Made by a program: the position numbers and the translations under genes. From Hamiltosporidium magnivora (Eukaryota; Microsporidia; Dubosqiidae), in the NCBI GenBank assembly GCA_004325065.1, contig PITI01000332.1, positions 1 through 14,350 on the forward strand: 14,350 nt of DNA, written 5' to 3'. Under the pieces are notes generated by a model. It was not told the origin of the DNA. It worked only from the letters and a program-made list of their open reading frames with translations, and did no database searches. This document shows positions 1 through 10,560 of the stretch, piece after piece (the stretch's first letter is position 1; every line of letters starts with the position of its first letter).

Positions 1-128
1 CTTAGATACTCTACAAGAAAAAAATTCGGACGGGTAGATGCAGGTAATGTATGAACTGCTACTTCGGGCACAGAAGAAATGTGTTTGCGTGCCATAGTTT
101 GAATACCTATATCATAAACAAAAACCAT
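1..128 (-). CDS. 5' end of an unrecognised leftward gene, cut by the window edge
   Basis: An uninterrupted frame of 42 codons starts at ATG 126-128 and runs off the left edge. It begins MVFVYDIGIQTMARKHISSV and continues with a Pro/Ala/Ser/Thr-containing stretch before NFFLVEYL. A second in-frame ATG (MARKH) lies 11 codons in and could be the true start; a weak AGG sits about 10 bases before it. An in-frame TAA lies just upstream of the first ATG, so the reading frame is bounded there. GC is about 38% in bases 1-120 against roughly 20% in the DNA just beyond, which is the main reason to believe it is coding. No domain or family was recognised. It could also be an internal exon or a gene relic; function is unknown. 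Confidence 0.35.
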   Translation of the reverse strand, partial: MVFVYDIGIQTMARKHISSVPEVAVHTLPASTRPNFFLVEYL

Positions 129-129
129 A

Positions 130-2280
130 ATAATTATTTTTTATAGATTGAATATTTCTGGCTTCTGTAGATAGCTTGAAATTTGATTAATTTAAACACT
201 ATGTTCAAAAATTGTATGTTTTCTCTGAATATTGAAATATAGATATCATTGATCGTGTGCTAAAAATATTTTTGGGTCTATATTTCTATATTGATATCTT
301 AATCTACTACGTATAAGATATCATAAGAGATTATAAGCGTAGGAAAGACACTCTTATATAGCAGACATCTTTAATATTATTTTTTCAATCTTTTAAAAAA
401 ATTAATGATTCTGACCCAATCGCAAACATACCGAGCCGAATAAAATCTTATGTCTGACTTTCAAATACAAGATTAATCTGTTATCCTAATCTTCGCTATC
501 TTCACAACAAGCTTTACTTCGTTATTTTCCATTTTGAAAAACAAATCCACATTATACTCTATTTATGTCAGTTTTTTTCTGGAATATTTCTGCTTAATTT
601 GCAATAAATGAGTTTTTTCAAATGTTCATTCTTGATTTTATTCATATCGCGCACGAAGCTTGATTCATATTATTAAATAAATTATTTATAGTACAATGAG
701 TTAGCTACGGTATAATGAAGCCCAGTAAAGGTTTATTTTTTTGAATTTAATAAATATCTAAATAAAATAGAAATTTTTAAAGTTTAATGCGAGAAATTGC
801 GTTTTAATATCTTTTTTTACAAGATTATATTTGTGCTATACTGATACATCAAAAACTATATATAAAAAGGTAAATTTAAAAACAAAGATATCATTTATAC
901 AACTTTTTTAGCAGATCAAACATAAAATATAGTTGCTTATATCATTCACAAATTTGTAATTAGATCCAGAGCCAATATTCTCTAATTTAATGTTATAACC
1001 CAACAGCTTTTCGTTTGCGGGATTTTTTCTCATATAACATTTAAACGAACATTTTTTTTCTTTATTACTGTAAAAAAAATTAATTTAGTTAAAGATATAC
1101 TTTTGGTAAGTAAAGATACAGATGAGATATTTTTGTTAAGAATTTCGCCTTATATTTCTCTCTAGAAAATACACTTGTTTTCTCAATAAATCTACTGGAC
1201 AACGTGCTTGTATCTTATGCATATTTTTTAAATATTGCTAAAATCACCATGATAGGCTTTTGATTATAATACCAAACTTAGTATATTTATCCCTTTTTGA
1301 TTAGCGATTCAATTAATGAAATTTATAAAGTAATTAGTAGTTAAAATATGACTTAAATTATATTTCTAAAGTGATAATATACACGAAATACATATTTTTT
1401 TCGCTTCGGATCTTTTAAATGTACCAAAGGTAGACATTAAATTTTTTAAATTATAAGTTCGTTTTAAATACAAATTTTTTAGGATTTGATTGTCACTAAA
1501 ATTTAACAAAAATTATGTAATTCTATAAGCATAACCCAAATCTTCGTACATTCCAGGTTTTTAAACAAAAATATTGAAAAATACATTTTAACTAGTCTTT
1601 TGGTAATTAGTTACCTACTGAAAACTCAAATTGATTGCGAGTATTCTACAGCACTCTGTTTCAGCAAAAGAATTTTGCTTGTAAATACATCTTTGAAAAA
1701 ATCTTTACCTGCTTCAAATATAAAAATTTTAGAATTTTCGACTTACCTAAACGTGCATAGATTTTATTACATGTTGCATTTTTAAACATGTCTTTAGATC
1801 GTGTATTTTCAATGAGGTCTTTATTCATTAGAACTTATATGCTCAAATGTTTCATATTTTTTTATATATTACAGTATATTCTTAAAAATTCATTTTGATT
1901 GGCAATATCATATGCCAAACGTCTATAGATAATTTTTCTAAAAAAAAATTATAGTTTATTTTAATATTACTAGCAAAACTTCTACAAAAATCGATGCTAA
2001 ATTTAATGACTAATTTGAAATCAATTTTAAAAATACAAATTTATAATTTTTCTTAACCAATTAATTCTAAATATAATTTAAAACCTTTTCTGCTCATTTA
2101 GTAGTTATTTTTGCCAAGCCAATACATATTTATTATGTTTTTTTTCGGGGGTTTTAAACTATAATATAAGTAAATTATCACATAGAGAATTATTAACAAA
2201 TTTAATCTGACTATTTACTTCTAATGCATTTGAATTGATTTTTGATAGCAATTTTTTCCATTCATATATCAGGTTTCATA
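130..2280. other. AT-rich stretch with no recognisable gene
   Basis: About 2.1 kb of A+T-rich sequence with many A and T runs. A TTG-started frame of 61 codons at 1600-1785 (+) is the longest reading frame, but its composition matches its surroundings and nothing in it resembles a known family, so it is not called. No RNA gene, clear hairpin or repeat array was seen. If the leftward gene at 1-128 is real, its promoter should lie in the first few hundred bases here, but no box can be picked out against this background. Confidence 0.6.
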
Positions 2281-2342
2281 AAATTATAAATTAGACATAC
2301 TTACTTATTCTTGTCCTATTTTACCTTTCGGTGTCGAGGATG

Positions 2343-2367
2343 AACAAATGAAAATTTGTCATTTGTT
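2343..2367. repeat. Small inverted repeat, 8-bp arms
   Basis: AACAAATG (2343-2350) is matched by its reverse complement CATTTGTT (2360-2367) across a 9-base spacer. A competing 6-bp hairpin (ACAAAT/ATTTGT) lies inside. It has no GC-rich stem or T tract, so it does not look like a bacterial intrinsic terminator. At this base composition such arms arise by chance. Confidence 0.35.
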
Positions 2368-2424
2368 ACTTTTAATCAGTTGTAACTCGAATTGTAGAGA
2401 ATTGATCTAGAGATCCGGTGTAGG

Positions 2425-2522
2425 CTATGAACCACCAAGAAACTTAACAATGATTTTCAAATAATTTTGACACTCATCGCTGAGCAGATAGTTTTTAATG
2501 CGGCTATCCTCCTCTCGCCATT
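2425..2522 (-). other. Alternative leftward open frame in the same GC island
   Basis: Read leftward, the frame ending at TAG (2425-2427) encodes about 31 residues including EEDSRIKNYLLSDECQNYLK and ending IIVKFLGGS. It is bounded upstream by a TAA. The hydrophilic, Asp/Glu/Lys-rich content is protein-like, but the frame is short and overlaps the plus-strand candidate. Only one of the two can be the genuine remnant. No family assignment is possible. Confidence 0.15.
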
Positions 2523-2529
2523 AAAATAG

Positions 2530-5500
2530 ATACAATAAAAATAAATAAATAATTAAATAATAAGATAAAGAGGGAATGAAAACTAATACTTTAGTAATTA
2601 AAATATTAGAAAAGTTATTATATGAATTAATTTTTGTTTTTTTCGTCAACAAAAATATTTTAAATTTCATAGTAAATTATAAAATTAATATGTCTATATG
2701 CAATATATAAGAGGTAAAGATGTACACATATAAATAGTATAAAACATGTGTAGCAATTTTTATTCCTCAAATTAAGAATACACACTACGAATCCAGTTCA
2801 TGTAGTCTAAATATAATAATCAATTGGAAATCTGAAATTTAAATATTTATAAAAACAACTTTGTTGTTCATTCATAGTTTCTTTTTCTCCTTTTATATTT
2901 ACTTTTGTTGTAATTAGCTAAAAATTAAAACATATTTATTTATCAAGAAATTCTAAACTATTTAGAAAAAGCGAAGCCCTATATTTTGTTTAAAAAGGTT
3001 TAAATTTCGGCTGTATGAATCATTGAGTATTATATATTTTTTTAAACATATTTAACCAATGAAAAAATGATTAAAATTGGAAAATTTCTAAATTATAATA
3101 TAGTCTCGCTTAGATAATTTTTAAATATTTTTAAAGATCGTTTTCAATTCTCGAAAGAATTAAAATTATTTTTACAACCTAATGATATTTATTTTGCGTA
3201 GCAAATCAATATCAAGTTTATGTGGGTTTGTTTTAAAATTAAACCAATAATATACGTATAACTTAACCTGATTTAAAATTTATGTGGAATATGCCATAAA
3301 ATAAAAAGAACTATGAAGACTTATAGCGCTATTTCAAATTATTTGGTTTCTTAAAAATATATATTTAAATATTACAATTTATTCCGTATAAAACTACCAC
3401 AATAATCTATTGAACTATTTTATTCTTCTAAAACTATTTTGCCAAAAGATAAAGCTTGGATGTACACTTAAATATATATTTTGAATTTAAAAAAAAAGAT
3501 TTTAGTTAAATACAAGACTATTATTGCACTATGTTCAATTTTCATACATAATAGAAGAGCAAGAGACATTTTTAGTATTGGAATGAGATATAAGCTTATG
3601 TATAACCAACAAAAGTATTCGATGATTAAAATTGCATAGTTTTCTAGATTTTTGTTCAACCCGAATATTCTCTAAAAGAATTTATTGAATAAAGAGGAAT
3701 CAATATGAAATGAAATTTAGTTATGAAAAATAACGATTTTCTAGAATTAATTTCCTAATTCTACCGTTTTAAGTTTCCCAAATTGAAACAAAAATAAGAT
3801 GTTTAATCAATATTCATTTCTAATGATTGGGTGTTTAAAGGAAACCAGAAAAAGTATTCACGGAAATATTGAAATTGCAGAATAAAGTTTTAGAATTAAT
3901 GGCTGTTGTTTTTATTTGACGCATATAGTAAAAATACAAGCATAAAAAACAATTAAAAGAAAGAAACTTGATTTTATAGGTAAAAAATATATAAGTTATC
4001 TTATATCATTATCATATATAACAAATATTACAATTTATTTACCTTTTTCTATATTAAGAAATATAAAACTTCAAAACTCCTAAATTTTTAGAAAAACCAC
4101 TAGATGTATCATGATTAAGTTTATTGAATTCTTATTAAGTTTCTAATATCTAAATTTTGTGTTCTACAGAAATACCAAGAAATATATTTATTAAAGAGGC
4201 GCACTGTCTAATCATTCAAAATAATATATTAAAAACTTAATGTGGTGGGTTTTCCAGTGAAAGGTATCTGCTTCATGTATTTCAAATATTTTAGGTTTTA
4301 AACATCATAAGATTTAAATATGACAATATAAAGAAGTTGGTTTGGCATTTCATAATAATAGAAAATTTTTTATATATTCTGCTCTATAATTTAACCTCTT
4401 AGAGTGCTGTAAGTTTTTGACAAAAAGATTTAAAATGCAAATCACCTTATACAATAGCTTCATTACACAATCATGCTATTTTTTTTTCAAAATTGCGCCA
4501 TAATACTTTTTCGTAAACATTGTGAAAAAAATTCTATATTTGATTAATTTTTTTATTTAATTGAATGATCTGGTTTCTTTTCTTACTTGGTAAAAATTCT
4601 AAATATTTGAAATTATTAGATAATTGAAACATTTAACAATGAGAAAAAATAATTCTATACTTACAACTAAAAAATATTGAATCCATGATAGACTTCGACT
4701 TTCAAAATTACATTTGTTAAATTTAAAAGCTTGTTTACGAAAAAAATATATATTTAGGAAATCCTATAATATCCTAAAATAGAAAAATTTAAATCAAAAA
4801 TGTCAAAATTATTTTTTTCGCTTCCAATAAAATTTTATGTTAAACCCTCAAACATTTCTAGATCTTTTTTATTTTTTTCTCGATGTGTTTTGTTTAATCT
4901 TATAGATTTAACTGAAAATAAAAAAATGAATATTTGCTTTCGTATGGCAATAAAAATTGTAGTAAAAACTCGATATGTGTAATACAAAACAGAAATAATG
5001 AGATATAATTTCTATGTTTTATAGGATAAATGGTATATATTTAACACTTTAAAAATTAGGCTGTGGTGACTAATGACTCTTAATTTAGAAATTCAGAGTT
5101 TTCATTAAAATAAAGTGTTCAATTTGGATAGTAACTCATCTAAAAATCATTTTATAATGTCAAACAAATTTGTACAAGATAATTGAAAAAACGAAAGAAC
5201 TATGAAAAAAATCGCAATCTATTGCCTAAACACAGAAACATTTAATATTTTTGCAATTGAAAATGCTTTAACGAAAATTCATATACCAAAATATGGTATC
5301 TGTATATGTTTTTTCGAATAAGGAAAATCAACAAAAAAAATGCGCAGTCGAATTATAAATTAGTGAAGAATTGCGGAATAATTCGCTTTAATTCAACAAA
5401 ATTTATTCGAAATGGAATTATATTTAATCCAATGCCTATTTAAAATTATATTTCTTCGATTTACACCCTTTAAATACAAAAAATATCCTCGAATAAATAC

Positions 5501-6080
5501 TATGAAATCAAATCGAATTAAATTTTTTCATTCTTTCGTTTTCATTGACATCTTATGTTTAGATTGCTGAACTTTATTGCAACAATTGATACATGTTTTT
5601 ATTGTTCTTTAAAATTTAAATTATATGAATAAAACCACGAGTTAAACATGGTTTCCTTATGATGATTTTTCGAGTTATTTCTTATAATTGTCTAACTAAC
5701 ACCTTGTGTTTAAACCAATCTAAAGTTGATAGCTCATCAAAACTACAATTTTTTTTTACTTTGTAGAGCAAAATGTTCTATTTAGAAATATTTCCTAAAC
5801 ATAGAGAATATGTTTGTGCTTTTTAATCAATTTTTTATTTTTATAGCCTTTTTTGATTGGAATTTTTCAATTCTGAGAAAAAAATTGTTTCGCTTAAAAT
5901 TTTTATTAATCCTCGAATATAGTTTCTGAAAGTATTAGATGAATTTTAACAAAGCTATTACATCTAAAAGCTAGATTGGAAATTTTAAATGTAAGTGTAG
6001 TAATATTTTTAATTTTAAATAGATCTTAAAATTCAATTATTTTAGTAATTAATTGCATGTTATCCTTCTATCCTGTAATT
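2530..6080. other. AT-rich desert with no recognisable gene
   Basis: About 3.5 kb at near 20% GC or below, with long A and T runs and stops in every frame at about the random rate. Reading frames of about 60 codons at 3468-3659 (-) and 4800-4982 (+) share the composition of their surroundings and show only Phe/Ile/Lys/Asn/Tyr-rich content, so I do not call them. Nothing resembling a tRNA, rRNA, CRISPR or tandem array was seen. Confidence 0.6.
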
Positions 6081-6084
6081 TTAT

Positions 6085-6336
6085 TTATTTAATAGCTTGT
6101 TCCTTTCCTACGGATGGAACACAATCCAACCATGAATAAAAGCTTCGCCAAGTTCTAATCTTGTAATAGAAATCATTATTATATGATCTATAAGCGGTTT
6201 CTGCAAATCCATCTGGGTTAAAAGAATATAGATTGGCCCAACCATTGTTTTGTGACGCTTTACAATATTCGAAAATATTTTCCGATCTTTTGAACTTTTT
6301 TATTATTTCAAAATTTGTTCTTCCGAAAATATAATT
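6085..6336 (-). pseudogene. Orphan 83-codon coding-like segment (last exon or gene remnant)
   Basis: A leftward frame bounded by TAA at 6337-6339 and TAA at 6085-6087 has 83 sense codons and no Met codon, so start-based gene finders miss it. Its first part is Lys/Ile/Asn-rich. From about residue 30 it becomes markedly protein-like: NNGWANLYSFNPDGFAETAY, then YYKIRTWRSFYSWLDCVPSV, ending GKEQAIK. Three Trp, two Cys and many aromatic residues are clustered. Local GC is about 30% against about 20% nearby. The lack of a start suggests a 3' exon of a eukaryotic gene or a truncated relic. If TAA were sense, the frame would extend upstream to an ATG at 6439-6441. I do not recognise the family. Length alone is near chance expectation; the composition is what supports it. 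Confidence 0.3.
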
Positions 6337-6339
6337 TTA

Positions 6340-9300
6340 ACCAATAATTTTTAAATTAACACTATTCGATTTCTTATTGACAAAAGCATTTTTCTGGAAA
6401 TGCGTATGATAAATATTTTAAGTATACAAACTTATTTTCATATTTAAAAATCAAATAATAAGAAATAGAAACTGTTTTCGAATGTAGATAAACAAAAATT
6501 CTCGAATAATTAATAATTTATGTATTTAATACAGGGTAAGTTTTGTTTGAATAATATTTATTGTGGCATATAATATTCTAAGAATGCAGAATGACATGTT
6601 GATCGACTGAAATTTGCTAAATTGATAACTTTTTAATTTAAACAAAAAAGAAATATAAAATGCGCTTTTTTACAAGAATATATTTTAATTATTTCAAAAC
6701 TTGAGTTTGAATACCTTACCTGGTTTATTAAATATATAATTCTATTAAAATGATATATATATTTGAATTCCGCTAATAAATGAAAGTGAAGTTGCAAACA
6801 AATAATTATTTTTTGGTACAAATCTGCCGACTATTTATGAATTAAAAATTATATCAATCAAGATGCGTAAAATAATTCAGAAAATTCTTCACATTACCAA
6901 ATAATATTATGAAATTGTATTTAAGCAAAATATTTTTCTGACATTTCGCATGTAGAATCCTCCCAAACCTAGTATGTACTTTCAAGTATATCGAAATTAA
7001 GTTTTGCTTGTAATACTTGAGAATTTCTTTAAAATTTTTTTTTTCTACTTATATTTTTTACAACTAAAATACAAAAGAATTTTTATTCGATTTTCTTAAT
7101 ATTTTTTTTGCGCCTTACTTATAAACAATAAACTGTCGTTGAACACTATTTGATATAAAGTCTGATTAGAAGTAAAAATGAACTTTTAAAAGTTTAAAAA
7201 TAAATTATCGTAATAAGTAACGAATAAAATATTTATTTGCTTTACATACCTTTTAATAATTTGGTTTTATAGCTCATATCGCATAAATTTTATAGGATCT
7301 AGCTTGCTTTTTGAATTTTTGTCATTTTCATTCATGATATACCTTGTCGGTTACATGTCACTGAAATAACTTCTGCTAATATATTAGAAAATTCTATTTC
7401 AAAAAATTATTTGTAATGTAAATGCAAAATACATTAAATAAACCCATTGCGAGCATTACATATCAGACATTATAAGATAAACAAATAATTTATACGTGAA
7501 AATAATTTAATAGAGAAACTGATATCAAAATTTTAAAATCTATATTTTCAATGGTGTATCATGACTTTGACTAAATAGTGAAATTTTCATTTTATTATTT
7601 CATGATTGATAAATATCAAATCTATTAGGCATGTATGATACTAAAATCAATAAAAAAATCCAAAACTTAGCATGGACCATATTATGTTATAAATATAGCT
7701 ATTTATATCAGCATATTTTTGCCTAATAAGTGAAGCTTGTCTTTTAGAACGTAAAGCTCATCTTAGATAGAATTGTATTTGCAAATAAATAAGCATTATC
7801 AAGAACAAGGTCAAATTAAAAATAATAGATATTTAATTTTTAAAACAATAAGAAACATTCAATTGGTTTAAACCGAATCTTTAAAAAGCAAATACAACAT
7901 TAATTATGTTAAGGCATCACCTACACTTATGATAACAGAAAACCAATCAAATTATAATCGTATCAATAACATTTACCAAGGCCATTTTTTTAAAGAAAGT
8001 AATAGTGTTTAATCAAATTAAATTATCTGTAATAATAAATTAGATTGCAAGAAATCCTTGCTATATTATAATAATTTCGTAAATTATTACAAATTTACTA
8101 TTTCCATAAAAATTAAATATAATTTTTATGAATATAAATTTAACGAATGCGTATCTAGCATTTAGATCTATGTTGTCTTTACGATTTTAATATCGGGAAT
8201 AAGTATTCAATGTGTTTTAAAATTAAAAATTCAGATGGACCAATAGAATGAACGTGTTTTTTACAAAATAACTTGAAATTACTTGCCCAAACTTTAATCC
8301 AATTGTGAAAAATAAAAACGATAAAATACAAAAGTTGATTTTTAGCCAATAAAAACCATGATTATGTGGAAATATAGGCTTAGCGAGTAATCATACACAT
8401 GAATATATATATAAAATATTTGGTTTTGTATCAAAGCCAAAAATTATATTTCGAATCAGTTCTGCTGGGAAAAAAAATGAAAATGGATAAGTATTCAAAA
8501 AATAAAAACAAAGCGAATAAATTGTATTTTGGTTATAATAATCTACCTGAGTTACATCTAAACCATTAAAGTGCACGTAAGATATAAGAACTATATTTTA
8601 CCAATTTAAATTATAAATATAGAATGACTCTTTATTTTTATTGACTGGTTTTTAAGACTATCTTCTGATTAGTTCTATTATATATTTTTTTTCTTTATAT
8701 TTGAGTCTGCTTCTGCATTATTTTAGTGAATCATTATTTAGATTATTCAAAGTTTAAGTTCAAATAACACAAATTTACATATCGATATTCATCTGTTTCA
8801 TAACATTTATTAAAATAAGTACTAAAATTTATGTATATAATATGTAATTTTTTATTTTTTCATTATTTTTGAATTTTATTTTCTTCATACATCTTTATTA
8901 TACAAAATAATTTTAAATTTTATTTAATCTATATCATCATTTGCTATTCATAAGAAATATTATTTTATATGAGAAGTAAAGAAACATTAAGTATCTATGA
9001 TGTATCAAGACAAAAATTCTTTATTTTCTGTAAATTTCACATTTTATCTATTGAAAAAAGTATCTAGGCAGTCAAAAATCGGTATGCTTTGAAGTGAAAA
9101 ATATAAAAAAAATTGTTTATATTTCAAGCGTTTAGGATCTAACATGAAGATAAATTGCAACAAAACTCAAAACAAAACCCGTGCACATAGGACTTACTAT
9201 AAAAGATACAGTTTTTGGTTTTTATTTCTTAAATATACTGTTGCTTATAAAACCGATGTGTCAAAAATTTTTATAAAATACTATTTTTAAATTTGATATA

Positions 9301-9720
9301 TCTCAAGATATTTTATCATAAGAATCATATTATATCATAAAACTTTCTGAGAGGCCGCTGAAAATACTCCTAAATAGTAGTCATTCCTAAAAAAAAAGTA
9401 CTTTTGATCTTGTATACATTTTTTTTGGTATTTTGCTTTCTAGATTATTAATTTTAAGCTGTGATTTATTGCTTCATGAATTATCTAGGAACAAGATCTA
9501 ACATTCAATTTGTTTTAAGTCGAAGTTAAATCGAAAATGAATCATCCAAAGATTATTTAGTTAAAAAACCATTATTTATGTTCCATTTTTGTCATTATAT
9601 TGCAAAAAAGGAAATTCTTAGATCTAATCTACTAAAGAAAAGCATAAATAGGATTTTTTGTTTCTTAATGTGGTTTGTTATATCAACAAACAATAACATT
9701 GGGCTGATAAAATATTTTCT
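6340..9720. other. AT-rich desert with no recognisable gene
   Basis: About 3.4 kb, in places below 10% GC (for example 8821-8880). Two leftward frames of about 60 codons, 6633-6821 and 8391-8576, are of chance length and composition. I tested the leftward frame through 8641-9840: it has 34 stop codons in about 400 codons, essentially the random rate, so it gives no sign of selection. No RNA genes or arrays were seen. Confidence 0.6.
8105..8130. repeat. Perfect 11-bp inverted repeat with 4-base loop
   Basis: CATAAAAATTA (8105-8115) is followed by AATA and then its exact reverse complement TAATTTTTATG (8120-8130). A single-stranded form would fold into a hairpin of A-T pairs with one G-C at the base. 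At this composition a match of this size is expected about once in a window this long, so it may have no function. Confidence 0.5.
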
Positions 9721-9930
9721 TTCTACCGAGTATAATTAATTTTTATTCGCGTTCTTTAACAATCTGGCTAAGGGTCGAGTATTTCCAACCAGTGGAAAAT
9801 TTCTTATTAGCTTTGAGATGTTTTAAAATTAAGTATTATTTTAAAATTTTATCAATATTTAATAAGTCACTCATTTACTTGGGCCCGTTTATGATATTTT
9901 AGGCAAAAAATAAGGGGGAACATCTGAAAT
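9721..9930. other. Local GC rise without a clear gene
   Basis: GC climbs to about 35% at 9721-9780 and includes a GGGCCC palindrome near 9881-9886 and a G run near 9912-9917. No reading frame here is long or recognisable. It may be another small decayed fragment. The DNA from here to 10260 is otherwise AT-rich and unremarkable. Confidence 0.25.
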
Positions 9931-10266
9931 GATATACATTGGATCTATGTACATAGTAACAGCTCCTCTCTTGTCTTTCATAAATTCTTAAAAAAATATA
10001 TATCATAAATAGAGAAAAAAATAGAATATAACGTAGCCAACTTCAGATATGAAACACTTGCGATAGAATAACACAAAAATAAATGTATTTTATGTTTTTA
10101 TTTGAATTTTACTACTTTTCGAGTCTTTTGAATTCATAAAAAAATTAAAAATAGGGATAAGAAAACACAGTTTTTTTGTTTATATCTCAATTAAAGAACA
10201 ATAAAAATCATGAATATTTTATTTACTGAAATTTTGGATTTAAATATTTTTACCATCTTTAATATT

Positions 10267-10374
10267 TTATTTTGCCTCTTTAACCACTACTGTCTCTTCT
10301 TCTAAATCCGACTCTTCAGTTTTGTTTATCGTCGGTTCCTTTCTGTGAAATAAGGGGTATATTATTTGTTGCCT
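10267..10374 (-). pseudogene. Acidic C-terminal tail fragment
   Basis: A leftward open frame of 35 codons ends at TAA 10267-10269. It reads YPLFHRKEPTINK and then TEESDLEEETVVVKEAK, a strongly acidic tail of the kind often found at protein C-termini. It lies directly downstream of, and one frame away from, the open frame at 10316-10504. The two could be halves of one coding tail split by a one- or two-base indel, or by an intron that I could not place. It could be the end of the transposase-like relic further right. No motif proves this. Confidence 0.22.
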
Positions 10375-10504
10375 TTAATTTTTTTGCACCATCTTCCTCT
10401 CTAATTGCATGTTTTAAAGAGGATGTTAATTCCTCATTCATCTCTGCTCTCATAATAACACCCATTGACGCTCTCAAAAAAAATAACAATAAAATATATA
10501 AATT
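10316..10504 (-). pseudogene. 62-codon open frame, helical-looking, upstream of the acidic tail
   Basis: Leftward frame bounded by TGA at 10505-10507 and TGA at 10316-10318. From the ATG at 10463-10465 it gives 49 residues, starting MGVIMRAEMNEELTSSLKHA and continuing with IREEDGAKKLKATNN. The Glu/Lys/Ala-rich content looks like a charged helix. Just upstream the minus strand has a T-rich tract followed by GAGAG, which could be a splice acceptor if the host is eukaryotic. The frame is lost before the acidic tail segment, suggesting a frameshift. Function unknown. Confidence 0.22.
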
Positions 10505-10560
10505 TCAAAATTTGTGAAAATACTTATAAAACAAGAAAAAATACTATTTTCAAAGAAAGA

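Larger units (their letters stand above)
2282..2560 (+). pseudogene. Short GC-richer island, possible gene relic (plus-strand reading)
   Basis: Bases 2320-2522 reach about 37-43% GC, twice their flanks. On the plus strand a frame open from 2282 to a TAG at 2408-2410 reads ...ILPFGVEDEQMKICHLLLIS and then, past that TAG, RSGVGYEPPRNLTMIF before further stops (TAA, TGA, TAG). It has no good start and no recognised domain. The same frame stays protein-like across the first stop, which fits a decayed coding fragment. The opposite strand of the same island also has a 32-codon open frame, so the coding strand is not settled. The family is unknown. Confidence 0.2.

Noticed and set aside
1600..1785. 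61-codon rightward frame beginning with TTG
   Set aside because: It has no ribosome binding site, no recognisable motif, and the same composition as its flanks. Several frames of about 60 codons are expected by chance at this stop-codon frequency.
3468..3659. 63-codon leftward frame, hydrophobic in the middle
   Set aside because: The apparent membrane-like content (Ile, Leu, Phe, Tyr) is what AT-rich non-coding DNA yields; there is no other support.
4800..4982. 60-codon rightward frame with an ATG start
   Set aside because: Chance length, low GC and no family resemblance; nothing nearby suggests an operon or regulatory site.
6633..6821. 62-codon leftward frame
   Set aside because: Chance length and AT-driven composition.
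8391..8576. 61-codon leftward frame
   Set aside because: Chance length; no motif and no composition change at its borders.
8641..9840. Apparent 400-codon leftward protein when all three stop codons are read as Gln/Trp
   Set aside because: Counting gave 34 stop codons, including eight TGA, in about 400 codons, which is the random rate. Other frames of the same DNA read just as plausibly, so this is a product of ignoring stops.
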